The notes beneath the pieces were generated by a model that was given only the letters and a program-made list of their open reading frames with translations, had not been told where the DNA came from and ran no database searches. From Polynucleobacter victoriensis (GTDB lineage: Bacteria; Pseudomonadota; Gammaproteobacteria; Burkholderiales; Burkholderiaceae): a DNA stretch of 64,000 nucleotides. A program made the position numbers and the translations under genes. This document shows positions 47,302 through 55,370 of this stretch, piece after piece (the first letter of the stretch is position 1; each line of letters opens with the position of its first letter). The stretch covers positions 682,001 through 746,000 of the forward strand of contig NZ_FYEX01000001.1 in the NCBI RefSeq assembly GCF_900187875.1. The letters are read 5' to 3'.

Positions 47302-47562
47302 TCATTTTTGGCCTATTTTGAACAAAAAAACGCAGAAAATCGCAAATATCATTGCGCCTAACCACTCTAAAACTTGGCCAGACTTAAACCATCCCAAGCT
47401 TTGACCCAAAATCGATGCAATCGCGGATGATGTTGCCCCAAGAGTGGCTGGCATCAAGATTCGAGAGAACAGGGATGTCTTTTTGCTAGATTTTTTAGGA
47501 TGCAAGTAACTAGCTAAAAAACCAACAAATCCGCCAAAGACTAAAAATGCTAGAAAACTCAT
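47302..47562 (-). CDS. Small membrane protein, possibly YeaQ/YmgE-like
   Basis: 86 residues with three hydrophobic stretches: about 2-19 (FLAFLVFGGFVGFLASYL), 35-52 (ILMPATLGATSSAIASIL) and 66-83 (WLGAMIFAIFCVFLF). The Gly-rich first helix followed by a basic loop (HPKKSSKKTS), and LGQSLGW before the last helix, resemble YeaQ/YmgE (GlsB) stress membrane proteins. The match is by pattern only. It is divergent from hemA across 31 bases. Confidence 0.6.
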   Translation of the reverse strand: MSFLAFLVFGGFVGFLASYLHPKKSSKKTSLFSRILMPATLGATSSAIASILGQSLGWFKSGQVLEWLGAMIFAIFCVFLFKIGQK

Positions 47563-47593
47563 CCTAACTCCATGAAAAACTTATAATTTCATT

Positions 47594-48910
47594 ATGCAGA
47601 TTTTGACACTGGGTATTAATCATCACACGGCACCGATTCAGGTACGTGAACAGGTAGCATTCGCACCTGAGATGATTCAGCCTGCGTTACATCATCTGAA
47701 AGATCATTTGGCGAGTGTATCTGAAACACAATTACCAGAAGCAACGATTCTATCGACCTGTAATAGAACAGAACTGTACTGCGCTGCCAATGATGAAAGC
47801 TCTCATGAGCCATCTGCTTTGAAAAGAACAACCATTGAATGGTTAGCTAAGTCTCGTGGGATTGATAGCGAAGAGTTGTTGCCTCACGTTTATGTGCTAC
47901 CTCAATCACTGGCAGTACGCCATGCGTTTCGTGTGGCATGCGGTTTAGATTCCATGGTGGTGGGTGAAACTCAAATTTTGGGTCAGCTCAAAGATGCGGT
48001 GCGTTGCGCAGATGAAGCTGGTTCACTTGGCACATATTTAAATCAACTATTTCAAAAAACATTTCAGGTAGCTAAAGAAGTTCGAGGTACCACTGAAATC
48101 GGCGCACACTCGATTTCGATGGCAGCAGCAGCTGTGCGTTTGTCTGAGAGAATTTTTGAAAGCGTTTCCGATCAAAAAGTATTGTTTATTGGCGCTGGCG
48201 AAATGATCAATTTGTGCGCCACGCACTTTGCAGCCCGTAAACCTAAATTAGTCGCTGTTGCAAACCGCACCCTAGAACGTGGCCAAGAATTAGCCGATCA
48301 ATTATCAGAGCAAGGTCTAGCAACAGAATCACTTCGTTTATCAGATTTGCCAACTCGCCTACAAGACTTTGACATTGTTGTCTCTTGTACTGCCAGCACA
48401 CTACCCATCATTGGTTTAGGCATGGTGGAGCATGCCATCAAGGCGCGCCGTCATCGCCCAGTTGTGATGGTTGACTTAGCAGTCCCGCGCGACATTGAAG
48501 CTGCTGTAGGACGCCTCAATGATGTATACCTCTATACCGTTGATGATTTAAGCGATATTGTGCAAGCAGGCGCTGACTCTCGTCAGGCAGCGGTTGGTCA
48601 AGCTGAAGCAATCATTGAGACACGTGTGTCGCACTTCATGCACTGGCTAGAAACTCGTGGCACAGTGCCATTGATTCAGGACTTGCGTCAACGTGGCGAA
48701 GATCTGCGCTCTTATGAACTTGAGCGTGCTCGTAAATTGCTAGCCAGAGGAGAAGATCCTCAAGTTGTTTTGGATGCTTTGGCTCAAGGTTTAACTAATA
48801 AGTTTTTGCATGGCTCATTACATGCACTGCAACACGCACAGGGCGAAGAACGCGAAGCCCTCATGAAAATATTGCCAGGCTTATTCCGCGCAACCAACTC
48901 CGATAAATAG
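47594..48910 (+). CDS. hemA: Glutamyl-tRNA reductase HemA
   Basis: First step of C5-pathway tetrapyrrole synthesis: reduces Glu-tRNA to glutamate-1-semialdehyde. 438 residues with LGINHHTAPIQVREQVAF, the catalytic Cys in LSTCNRTELY, the VVGETQILGQLKDA segment, the NADPH loop IGAGEM, and the C-terminal dimerisation helix. No Shine-Dalgarno sequence precedes the ATG; a TATAAT begins 12 bases upstream. Stop and prfA start are directly adjacent, giving a hemA-prfA-prmC-grxD unit. Confidence 0.96.
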   Translation: MQILTLGINHHTAPIQVREQVAFAPEMIQPALHHLKDHLASVSETQLPEATILSTCNRTELYCAANDESSHEPSALKRTTIEWLAKSRGIDSEELLPHVYVLPQSLAVRHAFRVACGLDSMVVGETQILGQLKDAVRCADEAGSLGTYLNQLFQKTFQVAKEVRGTTEIGAHSISMAAAAVRLSERIFESVSDQKVLFIGAGEMINLCATHFAARKPKLVAVANRTLERGQELADQLSEQGLATESLRLSDLPTRLQDFDIVVSCTASTLPIIGLGMVEHAIKARRHRPVVMVDLAVPRDIEAAVGRLNDVYLYTVDDLSDIVQAGADSRQAAVGQAEAIIETRVSHFMHWLETRGTVPLIQDLRQRGEDLRSYELERARKLLARGEDPQVVLDALAQGLTNKFLHGSLHALQHAQGEEREALMKILPGLFRATNSDK

Positions 48911-49990
48911 ATGAAACCAAGTATGAAAGCTAAGCTCGAGCAGTTAGATGCTCGACTAGCAGAACTAAACTCATTGTTAGTCCAGGAAGAAATCACCAAG
49001 GACATGGATCAGTACCGCAAACTCAATCGTGAGCATGCGGAGATATCTCCTGTTGTCGAACAATTTCAGTTGTATTTACAAGCTGAGGCTGACGAACAAG
49101 CAGCACTAGCCATGCAATCTGATCCTGAAATGAAGGACTTTGCTGAAGAAGAAATTAAATCAGCAAGAACCCGCATGGAACAAATGCAAGTTGATTTGCA
49201 ACGCCTGCTATTACCTAAAGATCCTAATGACGATAAAAATATCTTCTTAGAAATCCGCGCAGGTACAGGTGGTGATGAAAGCGCCCTCTTTGCATCAGAT
49301 CTTTTCAGAATGTACACAAGGTATGCAGAGCGTCAGCGTTGGCAAGTAGAGGTAGTGAGCGCCTCAGAGTCTGATTTAGGTGGTTATAAAGAAGCGATTT
49401 TGCGCATCGTTGGTCAAGGTGCTTACTCAAAACTTAAGTTTGAATCTGGCGGTCATCGTGTGCAGCGTGTGCCACAAACAGAAACCCAAGGTCGTATACA
49501 CACTTCAGCATGTACTGTTGCAGTAATGCCTGAAGCAGATGAAATCAGCGATATTGAAATCAATCCTGCAGATTTGCGCATTGATACTTTTAGAGCTTCT
49601 GGTGCGGGTGGTCAGCATATTAATAAAACTGATTCAGCAGTTCGTATCACCCACATCCCTACTGGCACCGTTGTTGAGTGCCAAGACGATAGAAGTCAAC
49701 ACCGTAACAAAGAGCAGGCCATGAAAGTGCTTGTCTCGCGCATCATGGACGCCAAGCGTCGCGCTGCGCACGATAAAGAAGCTGAAACTCGCAAGAGTCT
49801 CGTGGGATCAGGTGATCGTAGCGATCGCATTAGAACCTATAACTTTCCACAAGGCCGTATCACCGATCATCGTATCAATCTAACTTTGTACAAAATTGAT
49901 GCGATGATGGATGGTGATATTCAGGAACTATTGGGTGCACTGGCTGCAGAACATCAGGCAGAATTATTAGCCAGCTTAGGCGATATTTAA
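48911..49990 (+). CDS. prfA: Peptide chain release factor 1
   Basis: RF1 recognises UAA and UAG stop codons. 359 residues. The decoding tripeptide PxT appears as Pro-Gln-Thr in RVPQTETQGRIHTSACTV, and the catalytic GGQ in RASGAGGQHINKTDSAV. This distinguishes it from RF2, which has SPF. It begins directly after the hemA stop, and its GGQ glutamine is the substrate of PrmC, encoded next. Confidence 0.97.
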   Translation: MKPSMKAKLEQLDARLAELNSLLVQEEITKDMDQYRKLNREHAEISPVVEQFQLYLQAEADEQAALAMQSDPEMKDFAEEEIKSARTRMEQMQVDLQRLLLPKDPNDDKNIFLEIRAGTGGDESALFASDLFRMYTRYAERQRWQVEVVSASESDLGGYKEAILRIVGQGAYSKLKFESGGHRVQRVPQTETQGRIHTSACTVAVMPEADEISDIEINPADLRIDTFRASGAGGQHINKTDSAVRITHIPTGTVVECQDDRSQHRNKEQAMKVLVSRIMDAKRRAAHDKEAETRKSLVGSGDRSDRIRTYNFPQGRITDHRINLTLYKIDAMMDGDIQELLGALAAEHQAELLASLGDI

Positions 49991-50020
49991 TCGTCAATTG
50001 ATATTTGATATCTGATATTT

Positions 50021-50860
50021 GTGCCAAGCATCTCCGAACTTCTTCAAACAACTGCTTTAGATAAAGTAGATGCCAAGGTTCTCTTGGCAAATTTAATAGA
50101 AAAACATTTAGGCTGGCCTAAATCTTCTCTAATTAGCAGGGATAGAGATTCTTTACCGCAAGCACTGGTTGATGATTGGCTTGATCTTGAGAAAAAGAGA
50201 TTATTAGGTCACCCTGTTGCTTACCTCACAGGCAAAAAAGAGTTTTTCAATATTGAGCTAACTGTTGGGCCAGGTGTATTGATTCCTAGACCAGAAACTG
50301 AGCTGTTGGTTGAGTTAGTGATTGATTTTTTAGATTTAGCAAATGGCTGCCAAATCTCCGCTCCCAAAGTTTTAGATTTGGGAACAGGCAGTGGCGCCAT
50401 AGGTTTAGCGATTGCCAAGAACATCCCGCGTGCTCTTGTAACTTGTGTTGACATCAGCACTGGTGCCCTAGCGATTGCCAAGAGGAATGCTGAATTGTTA
50501 GATTTGAAGACGGTTCAATTTCATCAAGGTAGTTGGTTTGATGGTGTCACTGATAAATTTGATGTAATTGTGAGTAATCCGCCGTATATCCCAAGAGGAG
50601 ATCAACATCTATCGATGGGTGATTTGCGCTTTGAGCCCTCCTCAGCCCTTACCGATAATCAGGATGGCTTAAGTGCTTATCGCCAGATATTTCAGCAAGC
50701 GCAGACCCATTTAAATGCAGGCGGTCTTATCTTGGTTGAGCACGGTTACGATCAATCAGAAGCGGTTTGCCAGTTACTCACTGATTGTAAATTTGTTGAT
50801 ATAAAAGCCCACCTTGATCTTGCGGGTATTAAGCGAGCAGCTTCAGCCAAGCTTGGCTAA
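50021..50860 (+). CDS. prmC: Release factor glutamine methyltransferase PrmC
   Basis: SAM-dependent methyltransferase that N5-methylates the GGQ glutamine of RF1 and RF2. 279 residues, start codon GTG. The SAM loop VLDLGTGSGAIGLAIAK and the substrate motif VSNPPYIPRGD are complete. An N-terminal helical domain (SELLQTTALDKVDAKVL) is typical of PrmC. Operon partner of prfA. Confidence 0.95.
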   Translation: MPSISELLQTTALDKVDAKVLLANLIEKHLGWPKSSLISRDRDSLPQALVDDWLDLEKKRLLGHPVAYLTGKKEFFNIELTVGPGVLIPRPETELLVELVIDFLDLANGCQISAPKVLDLGTGSGAIGLAIAKNIPRALVTCVDISTGALAIAKRNAELLDLKTVQFHQGSWFDGVTDKFDVIVSNPPYIPRGDQHLSMGDLRFEPSSALTDNQDGLSAYRQIFQQAQTHLNAGGLILVEHGYDQSEAVCQLLTDCKFVDIKAHLDLAGIKRAASAKLG

Positions 50861-50887
50861 AATAAGACATATTCATAAGGAAGCATC

Positions 50888-51196
50888 ATGGACGTTCAAG
50901 CACAAATTAAACAAATCGTTGAAAGCAACCCAGTTGTACTATTCATGAAGGGTAGCGCCCAATTTCCACAATGTGGCTTCTCAGGTAGAGCTATTCAGAT
51001 TTTGCAAGCTTGTGGCGTGACCAATCCTTATACGGTCAATGTGTTGCAAGATGAAGATATTCGCCAAGGCATCAAAGAATATGCCAACTGGCCAACAATC
51101 CCACAGCTGTATATCAAAGGTGAATTCATTGGCGGCTCAGACATCATGACTGAGATGTACCAAAGCGGTGAATTACAACAGCTTCTGAAATCATAA
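50888..51196 (+). CDS. grxD: Monothiol glutaredoxin GrxD
   Basis: CGFS-type glutaredoxin of 102 residues that carries or transfers [2Fe-2S] clusters. The motif CGFS is in FPQCGFSGRAIQIL, and WPTIPQLYIKGEFIGGSDIM supplies the glutathione-binding TIPQ and GGSD segments. The AAGGA ribosome binding site precedes the ATG. It is the last gene of the hemA-prfA-prmC group. Confidence 0.96.
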   Translation: MDVQAQIKQIVESNPVVLFMKGSAQFPQCGFSGRAIQILQACGVTNPYTVNVLQDEDIRQGIKEYANWPTIPQLYIKGEFIGGSDIMTEMYQSGELQQLLKS

Positions 51197-51246
51197 TTTT
51201 TTCAACTAGCTCTTCAGAAGAGCTAGCATTGGTTTAGCATAGCGAT

Positions 51247-52443
51247 ATGGATACAACTATCGCTTTTTCACTTTTAGCCCTTTTTTGTCTCATTGCTATT
51301 TTTAGCCTTTACTACGCCTGGCAACAAAGCCAGGCAAGAGTAAAAGCAGAAACAGAACTGGAGGCTGAACGTCGTCAAAGTGCTGACAAATTAAGTACAT
51401 TGCAGCAATCAGCCCAAGAAGCCAAAGCTGTTCTATCAGATCAATTTAAAAATCTTGCCAATGAAATCTTAGAAGAGAAGTCGCGTCGTTTTGCTGAGCA
51501 AAATCAGCAAAATCTAGACACCTTACTCAAACCCCTACAAGAAAAACTGACCGATTTTCGTAAACAAGTCGATGAAACTTATCAGTCAGAATCAAGGGAG
51601 CGTTTTGCATTAAAGCAAGAGGTTGAGAAGCTTGCTGGCCTTAATTTACGCATGACTGATGAAACTCGTGCGCTCACCAACGCACTCAAAGGTGAATCAA
51701 AAACACAGGGTGATTGGGGTGAACTCGTTCTTGAGACTATTTTAGAAAACTCGGGTCTACGCAAAGGCGAAGAGTATGTAGTTCAAGACACCCAAACAAT
51801 CAGTGACGGCTCCAGATTGCAACCAGACGTTGTAATTCGCTTACCTGAATCTAAACATCTAGTCATTGATAGCAAAGTGTCTATTACTGCGTATACACGT
51901 TATATGCAATCAGATGATGAGAGTGTAAAGATCAGCGAACTTAATAGCCATGTTCTGTCGATCAAGCAACATATTCAAGGTTTGTCTGCCAAGAACTATC
52001 AAGATTTGTATGGTGTAGGTTCAATTGATTTTGTTCTTATGTTTATTCCGATTGAGCCTGCTTTCTTAGCGGCCATGAGACATGCTCCAGAGATTTATCA
52101 AGATGCCCTTAAAAAGAATATTGTGATTGTTTGCCCAAGCACGCTATTGGCAACAGTTAGAACAGTGGCACATTTATGGCGCCAGGAACAACAAAATCGC
52201 AATGCTCAAGAGATTGCTCGTCAGTGCGCATCCCTTTACGACAAATTTGTTGGTTTCGTAGAAGATTTGGATAAGGTGGGACAACGTCTTGAGCAAGCCC
52301 AAATCAGTTACTCAGATGCGGTTGGCAAACTGAAGACAGGTCGTGGCAATTTAATTCGTACGGCTGAGAATGTTAAAAAATTGGGAGTTAAACCTAATAA
52401 GTCTTTGCCTTCTAAGTTAACTGATGTGGCTGATGATGACTAA
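51247..52443 (+). CDS. rmuC: DNA recombination protein RmuC homolog
   Basis: 398-residue membrane-anchored protein. A membrane helix at about residues 5-24 (AFSLLALFCLIAIFSLYYAW) is followed by a coiled coil of about 100 residues rich in Gln, Glu and Lys. The RmuC nuclease-like domain comes next (KTQGDWGELVLETILENSGL, LPESKHLVIDSKVSITAYTR, FVLMFIPIEPAFLAAMRHAP). RmuC limits inversions between short repeats in E. coli; its biochemical activity is not settled. A terminator follows. Confidence 0.93.
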   Translation: MDTTIAFSLLALFCLIAIFSLYYAWQQSQARVKAETELEAERRQSADKLSTLQQSAQEAKAVLSDQFKNLANEILEEKSRRFAEQNQQNLDTLLKPLQEKLTDFRKQVDETYQSESRERFALKQEVEKLAGLNLRMTDETRALTNALKGESKTQGDWGELVLETILENSGLRKGEEYVVQDTQTISDGSRLQPDVVIRLPESKHLVIDSKVSITAYTRYMQSDDESVKISELNSHVLSIKQHIQGLSAKNYQDLYGVGSIDFVLMFIPIEPAFLAAMRHAPEIYQDALKKNIVIVCPSTLLATVRTVAHLWRQEQQNRNAQEIARQCASLYDKFVGFVEDLDKVGQRLEQAQISYSDAVGKLKTGRGNLIRTAENVKKLGVKPNKSLPSKLTDVADDD

Positions 52444-52462
52444 TTGATTTATTTTTCCTCAT

Positions 52463-52492
52463 AAAAAAACCCGCATTTCTGCGGGTTTTTTT
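52463..52492. terminator. Bidirectional terminator between rmuC and phasin gene
   Basis: CCCGCA, a TTTC loop and TGCGGG form a stem flanked by a run of seven A on the left and seven T on the right. It can end both the rmuC transcript and the convergent phasin transcript. Confidence 0.9.
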
Positions 52493-52533
52493 ATTTCATC
52501 AGCTCTCACTGATGAGGTGTAGCTTGTCGCTAA

Positions 52534-53151
52534 TTACTTACGACCGCGACGTGCAGCTGGCTTCTTTGCAGCAGCGCGTGTAGCTGGCTTAACTGAAGCA
52601 GCAGCTGTTTTAGCTTGCTTAGCAAAACCTTGGATAGCTTCAACAGCTTGCTCAGCATTTTGCTCAGCAACTGCAGCAGCTTCTTTAGCAGCAGCTTGGA
52701 ATTGCTCGAAACCCTGCAAAGCTGAACCTACAGAAGTTTTCAATGCGTTAACAAAAACGTCTGAACCAGCTGGTGCGTTAGCAGCAAATGTGTCAACCCA
52801 GTTTTGTACGCCTTCTTGGAACTGCTCTAATTGAGCTTCAGCAACTTCTGCCAACTCAACTTGACCTTCGCGAACAATCTTAGCAACAGCACGTTGATGA
52901 GCTGCTAATTTGTTACCTAAAGGTGCCAATGCATCGCTTTGTACGTATGAAACGAAAGCTTGTGGATCTTTAACTGTCAAAGCTTGCTCTAAACCGTCTT
53001 GAGCTTCTTCGATAACAGCTTTAGTAGCTGAGAAGTTGATGTCTGCTAATTGTTGAGCGCGCTCTAAAGCTTTTGTACTCAATGCAAATGCTGTGTTCAA
53101 GCTCTCGCCTTGGATTTCTGCAAATTTTGCTGTGATTTGATCTTGGTTCAT
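52534..53151 (-). CDS. phaP: Phasin family protein
   Basis: Polyhydroxyalkanoate granule surface protein, 205 residues from the start MNQDQITAKFAEIQ. Almost wholly helical with Ala/Gln-rich heptads, a LAPLGNKLAAHQRAVAKIV segment typical of the phasin family, and a C-terminal basic Ala-Lys tail (KPATRAAAKKPAARRGRK) that could bind nucleic acid. A GGAG is placed well before the ATG at 53149-53151; an upstream in-frame start (53235) adds residues unlike the family. The PHA synthase genes are not in this window. Confidence 0.88.
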   Translation of the reverse strand: MNQDQITAKFAEIQGESLNTAFALSTKALERAQQLADINFSATKAVIEEAQDGLEQALTVKDPQAFVSYVQSDALAPLGNKLAAHQRAVAKIVREGQVELAEVAEAQLEQFQEGVQNWVDTFAANAPAGSDVFVNALKTSVGSALQGFEQFQAAAKEAAAVAEQNAEQAVEAIQGFAKQAKTAAASVKPATRAAAKKPAARRGRK

Positions 53152-53318
53152 GTTTACTCCAATGAGGTTGGTTAATATTTTTGCAGCGCACATATTGCAC
53201 TGCACAAACTCTATTTTAGGGAATAAATATGACAATTCAAGGTCTTTTTGTTGCGCTGCATCAAAAAGTTGATATTTCTCACATTGTGAGATACTTACAT
53301 TGAATTATATGGATTTTT

Positions 53319-53392
53319 TGGTGCCCCCTGACAGAATCGAACTGCCAATCCATGATTACAAGTCAAGTGTTATACCATTTAACTAAGGGGGC
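53319..53392 (-). tRNA. tRNA-Thr (anticodon TGT)
   Basis: A 74-base tRNA with encoded CCA. Acceptor stem GCCCCCT/AGGGGGC (7 pairs), discriminator A, D stem GTTA/TAAC, anticodon loop CTTGTAA with TGT, T arm GGCAG-TTCGATT-CTGTC (one G-T wobble). The anticodon stem CTTGA/TCATG has one U-U mismatch at positions 28 and 42, but all other parts are intact. Assigned threonine from the anticodon. Confidence 0.93.
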
Positions 53393-53435
53393 GATTGAGT
53401 AAAACCATCTGATTTAACTGGTTTTATTGGATCGC

Positions 53436-53468
53436 TTTATTACTTATTTATTACTTATTTGCTACTTA
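53436..53468. repeat. Three tandem copies of an 11-base unit
   Basis: TTTATTACTTA occurs twice in a row, followed by TTTGCTACTTA (two substitutions). It lies between the tRNA-Thr gene and sspB. The unit is AT-rich; no function is apparent, though it lies upstream of the tRNA on its own strand. A short AAAACCA/TGGTTTT inverted pair lies next to it at about 53401-53426. Confidence 0.8.
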
Positions 53469-53522
53469 TTAGGATATTCAAAACAATTTGCTTTGAACAT
53501 CACCTAAGCCCAATATTCTAAC

Positions 53523-53915
53523 TTATTTCACTAGCTTTAGGCTAGGTCTTCCTTTAGAAATTCCTATATTTTTATCTGCTGTTGGTTCAGGTGGCGTTGT
53601 TTTCTCAACTGGGAAAGACATTCCTTGACCGTTTTCTTTGGCATAAATCGCCATCACATGACTCATCGGAACATGAATATCTCTAGGCACACCAGCAAAG
53701 CGAGCTTTGAGCGTGATCCAATCGTTATCCATCGATAGATGTTGGCACGCGTCTGGACTGATATTTAAAACAATTTCATTATTGTTAACGTAGTCCATGG
53801 GAACATGAACTTGCTCAGTCACAAACACAGCAATGTATGGCGTAAAACCATGATCCACGCACCACTGGTGTAGCGCACGGATCAGGTAAGGTTTAGTACT
53901 TGGAACTTCGCTCAT
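53523..53915 (-). CDS. sspB: ClpXP specificity-enhancing factor SspB
   Basis: Adaptor that delivers SsrA-tagged proteins to ClpXP. 130 residues from the start MSEVPSTKPYLIRALHQW. The family features are RALHQWCVDHGFTPYIAV, VNNNEIVLNISP, LKARFAGVPRDIHVPMSHVMAIYAKENGQ (split in use), and a flexible tail. The ending LKLVK would be the ClpX-binding peptide. The ORF has another ATG three codons earlier with no ribosome site. Confidence 0.93.
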   Translation of the reverse strand: MSEVPSTKPYLIRALHQWCVDHGFTPYIAVFVTEQVHVPMDYVNNNEIVLNISPDACQHLSMDNDWITLKARFAGVPRDIHVPMSHVMAIYAKENGQGMSFPVEKTTPPEPTADKNIGISKGRPSLKLVK

Positions 53916-53953
53916 GAAATCCATTGAGCAGTGATAGCTAATTAGTTACCTAA

Positions 53954-54565
53954 TTAGCGACGCATCACTTTCTCTGAAGGAGTCAACGCTTCAATATACG
54001 CAGGACGGCTAAAGATACGCTCTGCATATTTCATCAAAGGCGCAGCGTTGCGTGACAAATCAATACCGTAATGCTCTAAACGCCATAACAATGGAGCAAT
54101 CGCCACATCTAGCATTGAGAAGTCATCACCCAACATGTACTTATTCTTGATGAAAATTGGTGCCAACTGAGTCAAGCGATCACGAATCGCTAAACGAGCT
54201 CTTTCGTGATTCTTCTCCGCAGCTTTACCTTTTTCATTTTCCAAAGTTGATACGTGTACAAATAGTTCTTTTTCAAAATTGAACAAGAACAAGCGAGCAC
54301 GTGCGCGCGCAACAGGGTCAGGCGGCATCAACTGCGGATGTGGAAAACGCTCATCAATGTATTCATTGATGATGTTTGATTCATAAAGAATCAAATCACG
54401 TTCAACCAAGATAGGTACTTGGCCATACGGGTTCATCACAGAAATATCTTCTGGCTTATTAAAGAGATCCACATCACGGATCTCAAAGTCCATGCCCTTC
54501 TCAAACAAAACCAAACGGCAACGCTGAGAGAACGGGCAATTTGTGCCCGAATATAAAACCATCAT
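53954..54565 (-). CDS. sspA: Stringent starvation protein A SspA
   Basis: Glutathione transferase-fold protein that binds RNA polymerase and responds to starvation and acid stress in E. coli. 203 residues. N-terminal thioredoxin-like half contains SGTNCPFSQRCRLVLFEKGM and NPYGQVPILVERDLILYES; the helical half ends RPAYIEALTPSEKVMRR. The Pro in GQVPIL and the acidic DESN-like patch are usual. Located between petC and sspB, as in other Burkholderiales. Confidence 0.94.
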   Translation of the reverse strand: MMVLYSGTNCPFSQRCRLVLFEKGMDFEIRDVDLFNKPEDISVMNPYGQVPILVERDLILYESNIINEYIDERFPHPQLMPPDPVARARARLFLFNFEKELFVHVSTLENEKGKAAEKNHERARLAIRDRLTQLAPIFIKNKYMLGDDFSMLDVAIAPLLWRLEHYGIDLSRNAAPLMKYAERIFSRPAYIEALTPSEKVMRR

Positions 54566-54587
54566 AGGGTATATCTCCTAATTATTT

Positions 54588-55343
54588 TTAGTGGATGTCT
54601 TTCCAGTAAGACTTATTCAAGCCCCAAGCCAATACTGTAAATACTGCCAAGAACATCAATACCCAAACACCTAGACGTTTACGATCTAATTGTGCAGGCT
54701 CACCCATCCACTGGAGATAAGCAACCAAGTCACCCATTGCGTCATCAAACTGCTGAGAGTTCAACTTACCTGGTTTAACTTGTTCAAAGCCTTTAAATAC
54801 ATGCACTGTTTTCGTAGCATCATGCGGATCTTTTTCTTCAGCATATTTAGCTGTGCGAACACCTTGCAATTCCCACATCACGTGAGGCATACCAACGCTT
54901 GGAAAAGCCATGTTGTTCCAACCAGTTGCTTTTGTCTCATCTTTGTAGAAAGTGCGCAAATATGTGTAAAGGTAGTCTGTACCTTTAGCGCGAGCAATCA
55001 CTGATAGATCAGGAGGCATTGCACCAAACCAAGCTTTTGCATCTTTTGGTGAAATCGCAACAGTCATCATGTCGCCAACCTTCTCACCGCTGAACAATAA
55101 GTTTTGCTTAATTTGCTCATCAGTTAAACCAATGTCGCGCAAACGGTTGTAACGCATGCTCACTGCACCATGGCAGTTCAAGCAGTAGTTAACAAATAGT
55201 TTTGCGCCATTTTGCAAAGCAGCTTCACTATTTACGCGCTTAGGTGCTGTATCTAATGGGTAGCTGCTGCTACTTGCTTGAACAGCATTCATGGTCAATG
55301 CGACTGCGAGACCACCTAGGATTTGCCATACGATTTTTTTCAT
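54588..55343 (-). CDS. petC: Cytochrome c1 of the bc1 complex PetC
   Basis: Third subunit of the ubiquinol-cytochrome c reductase. 251 residues from the ATG at 55341-55343, chosen because AAGGA has better spacing than to the ATG two codons earlier. After a signal peptide the heme motif CLNCH lies in NYCLNCHGAVSMRYNRL. A C-terminal membrane anchor (VLMFLAVFTVLAWGLN) and an axial Met in the IMEL-type region near MPHVMWELQG are expected. Length is normal. Confidence 0.94.
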   Translation of the reverse strand: MKKIVWQILGGLAVALTMNAVQASSSSYPLDTAPKRVNSEAALQNGAKLFVNYCLNCHGAVSMRYNRLRDIGLTDEQIKQNLLFSGEKVGDMMTVAISPKDAKAWFGAMPPDLSVIARAKGTDYLYTYLRTFYKDETKATGWNNMAFPSVGMPHVMWELQGVRTAKYAEEKDPHDATKTVHVFKGFEQVKPGKLNSQQFDDAMGDLVAYLQWMGEPAQLDRKRLGVWVLMFLAVFTVLAWGLNKSYWKDIH

Positions 55344-55370
55344 TTTCATTTTCCTTATGGGTGCTCGCGA

